From assembly GCA_000934455.1 (NCBI GenBank), contig KN887881.1, positions 8,997 through 72,996 of the forward strand: a stretch of DNA of 64,000 bases. Reading direction: 5' to 3'. The position numbers and the translations under genes are program-made. The stretch is from Apostichopus parvimensis. Taxonomy: Eukaryota; Echinodermata; Holothuroidea; Aspidochirotida; Stichopodidae. The notes below the pieces were generated by a model. The model did no database searches. It had not been told where the DNA came from and saw nothing but the letters and a program-made list of their open reading frames with translations. The stretch's first letter is position 1; every line of letters begins with the position of its first letter. This document shows positions 12,365 to 26,700 of the stretch, one piece after another.

Positions 12365-15300
12365 TCAAACAAGACGACAAAGTCGAGATTTTCTGCCATG
12401 AATGATGCTCTTTCGTCTTTTCTCATAAGAGTCAGATCCACTATGAATACTCAACTCTGTTAGATGTCCAACTTCAGTTGCAGCTAAGATGGTTTCGGAG
12501 TTGGTAGCCATCTTCACCACATTGCCATACACGTAAAGTGACTTGTAAAGTGTCCCTTGTGCGATGGACCATACTTTTATAACCTGACAAGACAAAAGAA
12601 GCATACTGATTGTAGTCAAAGTTATTTCTGTTTTGGGCATTTAACAGAAGGTTTCAAATTATCAAAAAGCTACAGTAAATGTCAGTTTAAGAAATGGAAA
12701 AAGTTTAACAATTAATGTTTAATAGAGAGTGTTGTTCATTAGTGGATTCACTCAAACAGAGAAACACAAGCAAGTATGCTCACAAGGCACCAGACTATCC
12801 TGAACTTTATTCATTTTATTTGTCACTGAAATCAGTGCTATGACTTGAGGGGTGTGGGGGGGAGGGGGAATGTGTGTAAAAGAGTAATGAATGAAACACA
12901 AATATAAATGATAGAAAGGTATAACAGTTTTTAAGATCTCATGGCAGCCACAAACAAAAATTGCCTGAGCCAGAGTATCCCTAGCTCACAGAAACAAATA
13001 TTTACAATTTTACTTACCCTGTCGTTCGCCCCAGTGACTAAGAATTCACCGCTCTTGGTAAATACCATACTCCGTACATTTCCAACCTACAATATCAAAA
13101 GAGAATTTAAGAGCTCATTCATGTCTTGTATTGTCACTTATAAGGAATAAACTATTCAGAGCACATAGCAAGTAGTCAGTGAAGAACATTAGATTTATTT
13201 CCCTAGTAGGGATCAAACAGGAGGCAGGTTTTGAAATAAAACCACCTCCATAACGTGCTGTCATGTCTACAAAGACTTTACTGAATTAATGGCATGAACA
13301 CTGCCATGGCAGCTTAATAGCCGATGTGCTATACCCTTCTATGTTAGGCCTAGGCTACTAGTTCTTTTCAACGACAGGGTACTCTAACTTTGAAGTTCTT
13401 AACCCCATGGTTCTCAACAAGAAAGGAATAATGTTTATAATTATATGTGTCCAAGGGAAATAAAATGTATAAAATGTCAAACATAGTTCCATCTGGTAAT
13501 TGCTGAAAACAGATTGTCATCATAAAACATTACTTTAAACAATATATTCATCTAGTACATCATCTATATACACTAAAAATTTGATTTGATTGGAGGCTGG
13601 TAAATGACAAAATTCTGCAAAAGTTGTGTGCCAACATTATTTAATGAATATGTTATAATTAAACGAGAAAATAGTAACTGACAGGATCCTAAATATATGA
13701 ATTGGTTTGAGAATAAGGTGCAGGAGAGAAACATAACATAGCGTCCAGTCTATTGTTATTCATTTGCAGTAAACTTGAACTGTAATGCCTGTGTTATCCA
13801 AATTTTGACAACAGTTCTATCAAAAAGTACATGGAAACTCTGCATACCAGCAATTTCCAAATACTTCTAAGTGACTGTACACTGTATCTTCTGTTTATGA
13901 GAGAGAACTGATGAACACTTAAAATTAACCTCCTGAAGGAAAGTGCATACTTAGCGGAGGTGTAAAACTCATTAAATAGCACATCAGTTTGCCTGAAGGC
14001 ATTCTTGTCACATCACACATATTAAGCACAAATCTACATTTTTACACTGGAGTGCACACTTTTCATATCCCGACAAAAACTGTCTGCATTTTTCAGATGC
14101 TGACTGAAGCTGCAGTTCAATCAAAGCACTGCATTTCTATCAGAACGTGTACCTAGAAGAAAAGGCTAGGTGTCTCTTAAGTTTGAGAGGATGAAACTTA
14201 CCTCATCTAGTGTCTGTAGAATGTGTCGCTTCTTGAGACTCCAGACGTGAACCTTTGGTGTTGAAGTCTTGGATGCTAGTAGTTCTTCATCATGGCTCAG
14301 TACCAACAGTTCAACCACACCCATCATCTTCTGGTGACCCTTGTTACCCTTCATAGGTATCTGATTGCCATTCCTGTCACATAGTAATATGCCACTTTGA
14401 TCTCCCGCCATTATCACCATATTTTGCTCTGTCAATGTAGCACATTTAATCTCGCCCTCCTGGTTGATTTTAATGGCATGGTGACGGCCTGTCAGCAAAT
14501 GCCAGAGCTCTATAAAGTATGCGCAGGTATCAAGATGCTGTTTAAGTACCAGGAGGTACTTATCGTCAGCTCTCACTTCAATGTGACATACCTTTCCTTT
14601 GCCACCCTGTAAGCAACAAACCTGTTCCCCTGTCTGGAGGTTGTATTGACAGACAACCCCCTCCCCGGCACTGTAGAAGAGATGCAAGTCATCACTTGTA
14701 ATAGTGAGGCACTGGACAAAGCACTTGGTCTTACAGACTTCATGCGTCTTCCCTGACGTAGAATCCCAAACATTGAGAATGTGAGTCTCGGCTCCTTCCA
14801 GGGACACTTCTGAAGTTAGACTGACCACATACTGACTGTCAGAAGTCAGTACCAATGGTCCTTCTTTGTAAAAGAATGTCTTATTCACAGTTGGATCCGG
14901 GCAAACCTTCTGCAGATCCCAAAGTTTGATGTATGGCAGATTGGTAGATGCAGAGATGACCATATGCTGGTTCTGTCCCACCAATGCATAGGCTAGATGA
15001 GAAACATTGGCATTGAGTCCTTCTAGAGGGTGAAGGGCTTTAGGTGTGGGATCCATCACATCTAACAGCCATACCATCATGATATCATTAATCTGTCCAG
15101 CAATCAGATATTTATCGTCATGAGAAATGACTAAGGAGAGAATTTCAGTCCGATATCCTACAACAGAAAAAACATAAATTAACTCCATTGATAGACCTTA
15201 GGGAGGATGGTAATGGTTATAACATATTCTACTTAACACAGAATATCCTGTTAGTTGGTTGCATTAGTGTAGCACCAAATGCTTAACTAAAGAGTGATAC

Positions 15301-18300
15301 CTCAAAGAAGGTTAATAACTACAAGCTATTTAAATGAGCAGAAAAACTTTCTACCACTGGATGGAATATGTCACTAGTTATTGGAGTGAAATTGTTTATT
15401 GGAATAGGCAATTTCGAGAACGGAACACAAGGTTGTTTTAAAAATACTGTCTTGTCAAGGTTTTGGACATCTGACCTCTGAAAGCTCAAATGATACACTC
15501 TTGGCAACAATTAAGTTATTTGTATTGTTTGTTTGTCACACATTAAGAACTTTAAAACAGTGTTTATTTTCAACAGATATGTACTTCTATATACTATGCA
15601 CTCAAAACAGTGTTTATTATCTACAGATATGTACTTCTATATACTAGAACATGAAGGAAAACTTTTCCATCTTGCTCTATCAAAGAATGTGAATGTATGC
15701 TATAAAGTACCTTTATCAGCAAGAGTGGCTTTACCTACAACAACAGAAGTAGATCAAAATGGTAAAGTGTCAGTGACTAAACTTGAAGCAATTTTTCTTT
15801 TGAGTGGTTTAATTACCAAAACACCAGTCTTTTACCTTTCATCAGTTTCATTAGTAAAACAACATATCAATTCCTTTTGCTTATTCCCATTCAGCAATGA
15901 GCTGAAGCGAGATAAAAATCTTCAGCTTCCTAAGCTTCATCATAGAGACCCAACTATAACTTGTTGTTTCAGTACTAAGACTGCGTAAAAGTAAGTGGGC
16001 CTGGCATTTCGATCCTAGCAGAATCTTATTCAGAGGCAGAGAATGACAAGTAACAGAAACTACAAGGGACAAAATACAAGCACAAAATACAGATAGGTTA
16101 ATGAGCAGGGTGAACACAAAAGAGGTCACAGAGGGGTCTCAGTCTTCATGGTGTTGACTGTGGATATGTGACCATAGAACCGCTTCTTGAGGTTGGCATC
16201 CAGTATGTTGGTGAAACCAAAACCACCCTCATGAAGTGGTGATATGGTCAAAAATTGAGTTTGTATAAAAACAAAATCTGTGTACCTTTGAGAATGTAAG
16301 TAGGTTCATCACCATCATCGTTAAGTTGGAAACAATAAATAAATGAGCCTACAGCCACCCATGCTTGGTTTCCATCTCTGTTCACACACAGAGCCTTGCA
16401 GATTCCAGTCGATCGTACATGGAAGACCTTCTTGATGCCATAAGAGTCCTTTTCAGTACTCTTGTCACTCTTTGCAAAAATCTGAAACAAAAAAGCAAGA
16501 GAAATTGAAATAGATGAACAAAATAGCACAGTATTGATGTGGTAGGAAAATGGCAAGTATGTTATCCGACTGGCTGGCTGTGTAATACATCTAGTTTTTA
16601 TTGGGTTTGTATTGACACTCTTTCATCTTTCCTAAATCAGTTTTTTCCAAACCCTTCTGTCATTTGCAGGTTTCAAGTTGTTTCAATCTTTATGCAATTA
16701 TCAATATTACCATGAATGCATGCACCCTCACCTGCTCATCTTGATCTTATATGATATTAACTTCTTTCTTCTCTCCATGCCTTGTCTACTAATCCCCTTA
16801 CATCTATCTCTTTGTGTTCACTATGCTCATTAACCTGTCTGCATTCTGTGCGTGTTTTTGTCCCTTATGTTACTGTTACTTGTCATTCAGCCTTTGAAGA
16901 AGATCCTGCTAGGATCGAAATGTCAGGCCAACTTACTTTTACACATGATATTAACTACACACATCTGCTGCCAAATCCAATAATTCATTGCCAACTGGCT
17001 TTAATAACTTTCGTTGTGATTCCCTTAACTATGCAATACCACCTTCAACTGAAACCTACCACGTATCCACTTTCAGTTGCATAGACAAGTCCTGCACAGT
17101 TCTCCGAGGAGAAGAACTTCATAACCATTACTCTACCAATGTCCTCAGTTCCATCGGGTACTATATGAGCCAAAGAGGATCCATCCACAACAGACCACAC
17201 CCAGGCAGACCCCCTCTGTGTCCCGGTAGATATGACATTAGCAGTGGTAGGTGCATCCACACAAGTAAGTACATCATTAGTTGTTTGTGTGGAATACAAT
17301 AGACCTCCATTATCAATGTTGTACACCTGAAGTAAAAATGAGACAACCAACCGTAAGTTTACAACAACTGCACGATTTGAAGTAATTTACAAATACTCTG
17401 ATTCTTCTCTAAAATTGATTGACCTTTTTGATTTTCTGACATAATTCATATACTTCAAATAAATTTTACTACTTACTCTTCACGTTCTCTTACGCTGCTA
17501 AATAATCTGCCATTGTTTTAAAGTCAGTACAATTTCAATTTGATTCCAATGTGTGAAGATTCAAACATATGTTCCATAACATATCAAAACAAACTGAATC
17601 ATGAACTCTTAACATATATCAATGTGCGAAAACTAATATTATGACTAGGATATTTACAGAAAGTTTACTGAAAACGAAATACCCACCTGTAATAGATTTT
17701 ACAATGTATGTTTTAATTAACTTCTCTTACTTATAAAGTGGGTTTTAGTTCTTGCTTGAACATCTCTTTACCAATGCCAAAAGTCGCATCATTTTGATAA
17801 TATCAAATATTTCATATGTTAACTAATACTCATGCAACTGTTGCAACAAACTGGTCAAAGCTTAAAACTGCATAGGAAGTGGGTGTCACGAGTATGCTTG
17901 TTGCAAGTCTAACGACTATCGTGCAGCTGGATAAATTTACTGATGAATATTCATTTGTTGTCTGTTTTGCTCACGAAGTTCGCATTAGTAACATTCGCCA
18001 TTCTAGCTGGCTTTGTTTAATTCACTAATTGCTCCACGGGCATCAATTGAATTTGTGTAAGTCTTTGTTTAGATTAATTTGCATAAAATGCAGGTAAAGG
18101 GTCGGTATGAATAGGTCGGGTAAGCAGGTCAGGGCGTGGTATTCGTATTCGGTACTTTACTTGGTGCAAGGGTGCTGGGTGCACCACAGCAGTTACTTGT
18201 TGCAGTTGGTCACGATGTCCGTTGGGCGACGTTAGTCCGCAGTACTTCGCTATTCTACTATAGTATATGTAGGGGCAACTTCAGTTCCCGCTGATGAATT

Positions 18301-20791
18301 CGTGGTAATATATATCTTGTCAGATATCTTAAAGGGCCTACCGATACGTGTAAAAAAGCCGGAAACTGACCGAATTCCGTAAGTGTCTCCATTTTCTTAT
18401 GTGTACTAAGTCAAACCTTACTTTGCAGTAGAGGGAACACAATTAGTTAGTCGTATTCTTGTTTCTTATTTGAGTGAAGCGAGGCCGGAATATGTTAAAG
18501 ATTGGAAAGCACGTATAAAATATATTTATGAGAAGTTTGTTAGTATCGAATGTCTGTACAGGGAGGGCATATTGTAAATAGATGATAAGGGTTAAGAAGG
18601 TTTAAAATATATGGGATCATACAGCGAGATCATTGCATGTTTGGTATGTCTCCTATTGCCGATGTAACGTCATATTTGTGTGAAATATTTGTTTATGCAA
18701 TACGTACATTTTACATTTTGTTTCAGGGTTTTTGCCCCTGGTTACGAGGATTGAATAAAGCTCAAAGTAAAGACACACGCCACCAGAGTATTTACGTTGT
18801 CCAGTCGATTTGTTTTACCTTACCCGTGACAGTGGGTCTCAGTGATACTGACGTCAATGTACAAACTGCATAGGAAGTGGGTCTCTGTGGTACTGATGTC
18901 ATAGTACAACATTCATATGATGTACGACTCAGTGATACTGATGTCAACATACAAATGCATAGGATATGGGTCTCTGTAGTACTAATGTCAAATTACAACC
19001 TGCATAGGAAGTGGCTCTCTGTGGTACTGATGTCATAGTACAACATGCATAGGAAGTAGGTCCCAGTGATACTAATGTCAAAGTACAACATCCATAGGAA
19101 GTGGGTCTCTGTGATACTTAGGTCAATAGTTATATGTTGGAAGCACACCACATAAAGAAATGAACAAATAAGATGGACTACTTCTAAAGCACAATAAATC
19201 TATTTAAAGTTTTAATTCTAATGTCAAAGATTTTATACCAATTATAAATCTCCCATTCCACATATATCAATTATCATTATATATCTCACCTCAATGTGAC
19301 TTTCTGTGACACAAATAATCTTTGTACTGTCATTGGTTACAAACAGACCAATGTGCTTGGATGATGGTATAGAGATCTGTACACTGTACAGCAAGTCACC
19401 AGTGTTCATACCCCAAACATGTAGGACACCTTCACTGTTCAAGCCAACGATCCACTCATCATCGGAAGAGATGAAAGTATCAACCATGAGATGATCTGTT
19501 TGTTAACCACAGAAAGGAAATGTTTTCAAGTTCAGAAAATCAAAGCAGGAAAAACTATTTGTCTCCTTTGTTGTTAAATGTAATTCAATTTGGATCTAAA
19601 TATATATGTTATTTAGACATGAAAAGAAAACTGAATAAGAAACTATAAAATGAATTGCAATGTTTTTGTTAATTTTTTGAAATTTTCAAGATGTAATCTG
19701 TGTAAGTGAAAGTTATGTTTTGACCCTAACAAAATTATCTTCAGAGAAAAACACAGTTCCAGTTTGCCACAGAGAAGATCCTGCTAGGGATGGTAGCAAA
19801 GACCTAAATTTTAACAGAAAAAAGATTCAAGATTTTCATCTTAGAACACAGCACACAAGTATGGTGTTTAACATCCATGTTGCAGTTTTCCAAGGAATCC
19901 TTTCAAATTCAAAATAATAATAATAATGGATAGTGAAAGACAAATCTTACTAAAAACACCCATTCAAATTGACTTAAACAAAACTATACAAGCATATAAG
20001 AATGTGTGAATGGTGTTCAGCGCTTGATCAGTTAACACATCCCATCACATACAGATCTGTACTGTTGGTAATTTTCATAAAAGACTTACTTGATTCACTG
20101 ATGAGAATGTAGATGGTCTCGTCTGTATTCAAATCCCAGATCCTGATGGTGCCATCCTCAGATGCAGATGCGAGCATAGAACAGTTCTTGTTCACATGAA
20201 TCTTATTAACATTTCCTGCAGATGATAAAACATTATATCCTTGTCAAGTCAATCATTTTAACACATCCCCCCCCCCCCCCCAAAAAAAAAAAGAACAAAA
20301 AGAAAGAGATTTTGTTCTTTGTACTTACAACAGCAAGCTCCAAGTTGTTTGTATCAGTAAATGACAGAGCTTAGAAAATTCAGTAATTTCTAAAACATCA
20401 CTTGTTTGCACTTGCCATTTGATTTTACATTATGCCTCCTATTAGTTCTAAGCAAATCCTGACAGAGAGCTGTATACAAGAAAAATTAATTGACAACTTT
20501 TCTATTATATTAAGTTGATACCATGAAAAAAAGTTCCTGAACTATGTCTCACCTGCATGTCCTACCAATGTTGTCCTCAAAGGACCTCCTGGCTGTGGGA
20601 ATGACCCTCTCATTGGGACAAGAAGTGGTTCAGGATCATTCTGGCAATGTTCCCAGGCACTCATTAAAAGAGGCTTTAAACATTCATTGAATTCTGTCTC
20701 AGATGTGTCAGCAAGACCCTGCAGTCTCCCTAAAATCTCTGCACTTAAAGTTTGTAAGGAACCCTCAAATTCAATAGTAGGCTTGGCAAGT
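12365..20791 (-). CDS. NWD1: NWD1 exons 11-18: WD40 propeller region and C-terminal tail
   Basis: The first clear repeat spans exons 11-12 (LVGHAG, then ASASEDGTIRIWDLNT). Further blades end in GVLHVWGMNTG, GSAWVWSVVDG, DIMMVWLLDV, YIKLWDLQ, HILNVWDSTSG, FIELWHLLTG, KVHVWSLKK and RVIKVWSIAQGT. At least ten blades can be counted, enough for two propellers. The large exon 16 (14202-15157) carries most of the second set. Many blades are degenerate at the GH and WD dipeptides, as is usual in this family. The last exon ends KSRLCRLV then stop. Confidence 0.88.
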
Positions 20792-23700
20792 CTGCAAATG
20801 GAAGAACAGTTCTGAGCAGTCTAGTTCTTAATTTGAGCTCACTACAGAATGAGAAGTGAATTCAAGCATACCATCATCATGTATATATAACACAATAGGT
20901 AGATGTGGTACAGAGTAAACAAGATTTCATTCCTTACATATGTGTATTTGATTACAATACATATCTTACCATCAGGTTACATTAATTCTAGGAAGTCAAT
21001 TGCATTTCTAGGTTCCATTACTGCTGGTGCATCATGATTATTCCAGTTACCGTTAGCTCTTGTTTATAAAGTTTGATTTACAAATAACTCATTACATAAT
21101 TGTGTTATCCAGTAAGTGATTGTTAAATGGAATGTCTGCCTGCAAGCTTAAGACATGATTTTTCAAAATCAAATAGCAAATATGAGGAAATATTGAAAGG
21201 CAACAACTGCTCCATGATTAGATCCATTTATTTGTTGATATATAATCTCATTTTAAGCTTGCTCAAAGTTTCATTTAAACTTTGTGAAAGTCATGGTCTT
21301 CTTTGCCAGTGTCAGTTCATATAGATATAATACAAAAAATGTTGGTTGTGCTATGACACAATAAGATTTCTTATTTCTTAAGATTAAGATTTCTTCAAGA
21401 CTCCTTTCATATTCTGTCCTTTCAGTCTTAATTGCATTTCATAAATTGACCAGTAAACTCATTTCCTCACCTCCTTCTATATGGTTTAAAACTATTCAAA
21501 TACCAGGCGAACCACTCCAAACTTTGTTCACTTACCTCAGTGTATCTCTTAAAAGTTCCAGTTGTAAGCGCAACTTGTGATTCTCAGGCATAACCTTTAA
21601 AGTGGATGAAATCTCTTCAATCATCAACTGAGCTGAAAATGCCTTCACGTAGGAGTTCACAAATTCAAAGTTTCCATATACCAGCTGAAAAATACAGGTA
21701 AAAGGTGTAAATTACATAACTTCAAGCATCTTAAAAAAGAGCACCTTCTTATCAATAGTAAAATCCATGCTGTACACTAGTGCTGATAGTCGACTCTTTT
21801 TTTGTAGTCGATTAATCGCACAGTTCTTCTTGCGATTACTCGGTTACAGTTATGTCATTTTTACATTGCAGAAATACAGTCAAAACAAATCTTTCTCCAT
21901 GATGCACTGTCTTCATTTGTTCTTTCGTGTCTTAACATGTGGTGTCTATATCATGTTGAAACATATGTATGATAAATACTTTGGCAATCGTAAATGATTA
22001 AAGAAGTTGCGAATTTGCAATTATGCGCAATGATTAAACATTGCTAGAACTGAATGTTGCACTGCAGAACTGACAAGCATATTACTGACAAGCAAATGCA
22101 TGAATCTAACCGGAGCAGGTGCTTGTCGATGTTGAACACAGCACAATGCTAGTGTAGCATTGTGAGAACCTGTACTTTTGCAATATTTGCTGACAAACTG
22201 CTTTAGTGTTCTTTTTGATAGGTTAGGCCATTTTTCAAAAGCAGATTATGTGTAGTGCTAGCTTGTAGTCGAGTAATCGCAACTTAGGTTTTGAGCTCAA
22301 TTAATCAAACTTCCAAAGTGTAATCGCGACTACTGGCGATTAATCAATTACAACTATCACCACTACTGTACACTTTATATAATTTCGACCATTTTGCTTT
22401 TGTATTGTGTAGACAAGGAAGTCTGTGGCTAAAGATGGCTCGCCTGGGAACTGTATCTAAACATGTTGAAGAACACTATATTGAACCAATTCTTTGCTGG
22501 AGCATGTCTGTCAGAAGCTACAGTAGCACACTCTGTACTAATGAACTAGGGATCACACCCAGTAAAAACAAGCACCCCTTAACTATAGGTATGTTTCAAG
22601 GGAATCCCCACAAACTAAAAGCTAGATAGATAAGTTCATACATCACCAAACTTGTAATCATTACGTCACTAACTCAAATCCCATTCTTTATTCTTTATCA
22701 CAGGAATTAATTCTTAATTAATAGGAATATCTTAATTATAGGAATTCTTTAATAGAGGTATGGTTCATGGGAATCCCCACAAACTAAAAGCTGGATAGAT
22801 AAGTTCATACATCAACAAACTTGTGATCCTTACATCACTAATTTAATCACATTTTTGGCAATAATTTCTTTCACTTTCACTATCGTTTATTATTTCCCAG
22901 TGAATTATCTGTTCATGATGCGGTAATAAAGTGAGCCAAATTCAGAACTTATTTCTCAGCCTTGGAACAACCAATGAACATGGGAATTAGATCAATGAGA
23001 TGTTTGTCTTAAATTCTCTATATTACATAAATTGTTTATTTTGAGATCAGTGTTAGCACTAGTATGTTAAAAAAAATGAGGGGATTTCCCAGTCAATTTT
23101 TTTTTGCGGGGGTGGGATTTCATTCCTTTTTGGGGGGGGAGGGGGTGGGGGGATATTACTAGTGAGATGTATGACATATGCCCATACTGAGATTTATTGC
23201 ACAAATAGTACATACAGTGCAGTACACATGGTCAACCATTGTGACCAATAAACACAATACACACTTTGCAGCACTAACAAAGCCAGTGTTTGCTTTTTGG
23301 AAAGATTTGACCAATCACATTACTCCTTACAAAAATCAACAAACTTTATAATATCTGGCTCATTATTGGCAAGTTTTGTAACTACAGTAATGGTGCAAGT
23401 TTCAGGAAGTACCAGGAATTGTTGCAGAAAATTCCCCTCAAAAGAAAATATTTTCGCAGGACCCTCTAGATAAATTGCGGGAATCCTGCAAACACGCGTC
23501 ATAATGTAAACACTGCTTGAGATTTCACTGTCCCTATAACTTAATTACCGAGCAGATCTCTTCTAACGCCTCTTCTCCAGCAAGAGTTAAATGAAATGGT
23601 AATTCATGAAGTTTCCTCCTGTTGTAATCTGTCTGGAATGTAAGAGGTTGTTGAGGGACCATGCGAAATGGATTCAGTGTCATTGAATCCAATGTGAGCT

Positions 23701-26700
23701 GCAAAGTCTGGTGAGAAATGAAATTATTGAAGAGTTAATAACCAGAAATTATGGAAGAGCATTGTGTACATTGTTCTTGCCACACCAGCTGTCATTCAGT
23801 TTTATGGAGCTTTATTCATCAGCCCAAGCCATGTATTTTCCACACAGACAGTCCATTTTATAAATGTACAAAGTATCTTCAATCACCCACCTGATTATAT
23901 TTCCATGTTTTCATAAAATGGATTTTGACACTTCAGTCACTAAGCTAATCAATTATCTAGTTTTTAAAATTGTTAATTTACCATCAAAATTAATTTTTCA
24001 CTTTTCTACCAACCAATTTTACCAATGGAAAAACATAAATAAAGATTGAAACTGTTGAAATATCAGACTATGTTAATCACTGCTCTTTCTGCTTGAATTT
24101 ACTACAACTGACAAAGGATAAGACAGACATTTGCTGAAGCAATCTAACTAATACTCTGATTATTTGTTGCTATAACTTAACTGCATATTAATTATTTGAA
24201 GTTAAACCTTGATGTGATATACCCTTTTAGGTTGTATCCTCTGAAGTATAAGGTGATTAAAAATGATTTTATTTTGCCAATATCATTTTAACTTAACACT
24301 CTTTGCACATGTTGCTACTCTTAAAAACACTAACAGATCTTTAATGACCCTTGAAGCACCAGCAATAAGATTAGACCTACTACACTTTCAAAGCTGTGGT
24401 AATTAGCAATGCCTACTTTCAAGGCTGAAGCCGTTGTCCACACTGACTAATTACCAGCTACCAGCAATATTTATGTAAGTGATTTAAACACGTGCATATA
24501 AGTTTACTAATACCTAAAACCTATAAAATAAGAACTGATTCTCACTAACATTTTATATAATGTTACAAATAATCACCTTTTGGGTTTTGGCCCATTTTCC
24601 ACTGAAGAAATCAGCCATAACTCGATGACAATGCTTTCGCCTTGCATCAGTCGATAGATAACGCTCCTGAGCAGCTTCGGTAAATTGTCTACGATAAATG
24701 AGATTTTGAAATTTTATTCATCATGTGATAAATCTATAAAAAACATTTAGAAATAATATGTTAAGTTGTTTCAAAAATGTTTAAGGCAGCAGAATATTTT
24801 CAAGGAAAAGGAATAGACATGTTGTACACACTTGGATTCCTAAAGCTCCTGTCACACAAGTCCATCCATTTCATGTAGAGTCAAGTCAGTTTTAGCAAGC
24901 TTAAGGCATCCTGCACTGTGGTGGACTCAAATGACTGTATTACTTTAATGTGCAAATCCTCACAAACTTTATCAACCCAGTTCAGAATAGTAAAGACAGG
25001 CGCACACTGCAACGACCGATGCAACTGTGACGAAAAATTAGTCAGGTTGCAGCCGGGTCCATCCAGTTTGTGGGAAATTTTGCTACTGACCAGACCAAGA
25101 TCTGACAGTCGGTCCTCGCCAAGACCAAATCGGGCAGATCAAACATGTCAGGGGCTGTTTCCTCGCAGTTGAGTTGGGTTGTGACAGTATGTGGCTGTCA
25201 ATGACCCGACTCTGATCTGATTCTAATGGATAGCCAATGAGGAAGCGTTGTGAAATCAGGTGTTGGTTGTACAAAGTCAAAATGGCAGCCCCCCATGTGG
25301 ACTGATGAGCAAGCAATTAAAGTTCAGGATTGAGCCAGACATTTATATGATCTAGACAATGTCTATTCCAAACTAATAACCCACATAATTTTGTATTTTA
25401 CCAAAACGACTTTGAAATATATAAAGTGAAACCGTGGTCACCGCCAATTTGAAGAGCAGCTTTTGCCTTTTTGTATGACGTATAATCCCCCAAAACAGCT
25501 GTTTGTTGTGAGGTGGAACATATGTATGATACCAGTCACTATACCTTTGCAGTTAACTGACACAGTAATGTATGCATGCAATCAACTGTGACATACTGTA
25601 ACGTTAGGCCAACAAGAATCAGGCTACATAGCATTTTGCCACTATGTCCACAATATATGTAACCGACAGACTGACAGCAAAATATACCGTAATGCCCTTT
25701 TAATTTTGCTGTTGGCATTTTTCAAATACCCACTGGAGCAAGAAAGTATATAAAACTTACTTTGTACTAAAATCTCCACAATAGTGATATGAGAACACTG
25801 TTTGCAAAGGTATTATAAACAATTGCGGGCTCTGATATCGTAGATGATTTGATTTGTACTACTACTGCTACTACTAGTTGTGCCAAAATAGCTCATATTA
25901 GATTTTATCGAACACTACAGTTTTTCAATGGAGAGATGCCATTGGCTTCAATGCATGCAAGATATTTCACACTAAAATGCAAACACAAACTAAACAATGA
26001 ATTGCCTCAAATTCAAAGGGTACTGAATTCCTTAGTACTTTACCTGTGATACAATGTCATGACAGTCCTTCCATTTGCCTGTCTTTCTGCCATATACTCT
26101 TGCAGTTCAAATCTTAGTCTTGCCCAGATTAGAGGGGGTAATGCAACTTCTTTAGGGTCAGGAGGTGGCCAATATTGGTATAATTCATCCAGAACCTCAT
26201 CATCTAGAGATAAGATATGCTGGAGTTCATCTTGGGTCACACCATTCCTAGAAAGATATTTCAAGAAACAGTTTAGTGTCAGAGAAAGAGGAATTTCATT
26301 ATTGGTAAGTGATGTCCTTGTAGAGTAGAGATTCTAACGGTACTCAGTATTTCCTCTGCATTTGCAAAGATTACTACATACAAGAAACTACTTGCGTTTG
26401 ATAAGGGTGTATGTAAAATGTAACACTTGTTAAGCAACAGTTTATCACACTAAGCACCCTCCCACGCCACACCCACTGGCCACCACTCATAGCTTTTCCT
26501 TGATTATGCTACTGTTAACCATATGGTTAAATGAACTAACCTTGCAGCAGTAACATATCCCAAGGCATGAGAAACCAGCTTTTCACCAAACTGTCTCTCT
26601 AATCTCTCAAAGAGTAAACCGATGGCTTCTCTAACAGTAGAGGCAAGTTCTTCTTCACTTACTTCATCATAAGAATTCCACCTTCTTGCTTGCTCAAACA

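Noticed and set aside
15533-15988. 151-codon plus-strand open frame
   Set aside because: It lies in NWD1 intron 15 antisense, begins within a tandem duplication and overlaps an interspersed repeat; no recognisable family.
16782-17302. Plus-strand open frames of about 100 codons
   Set aside because: They overlap repeat copy B and run antisense to NWD1 exon 14, whose minus-strand WD40 sequence explains the openness.
24988-25262. Possible transposon end (GGCGCACACTGCAACGACC)
   Set aside because: GC-richer segment in NWD1 intron 8, but no matching inverted end or target duplication was found.
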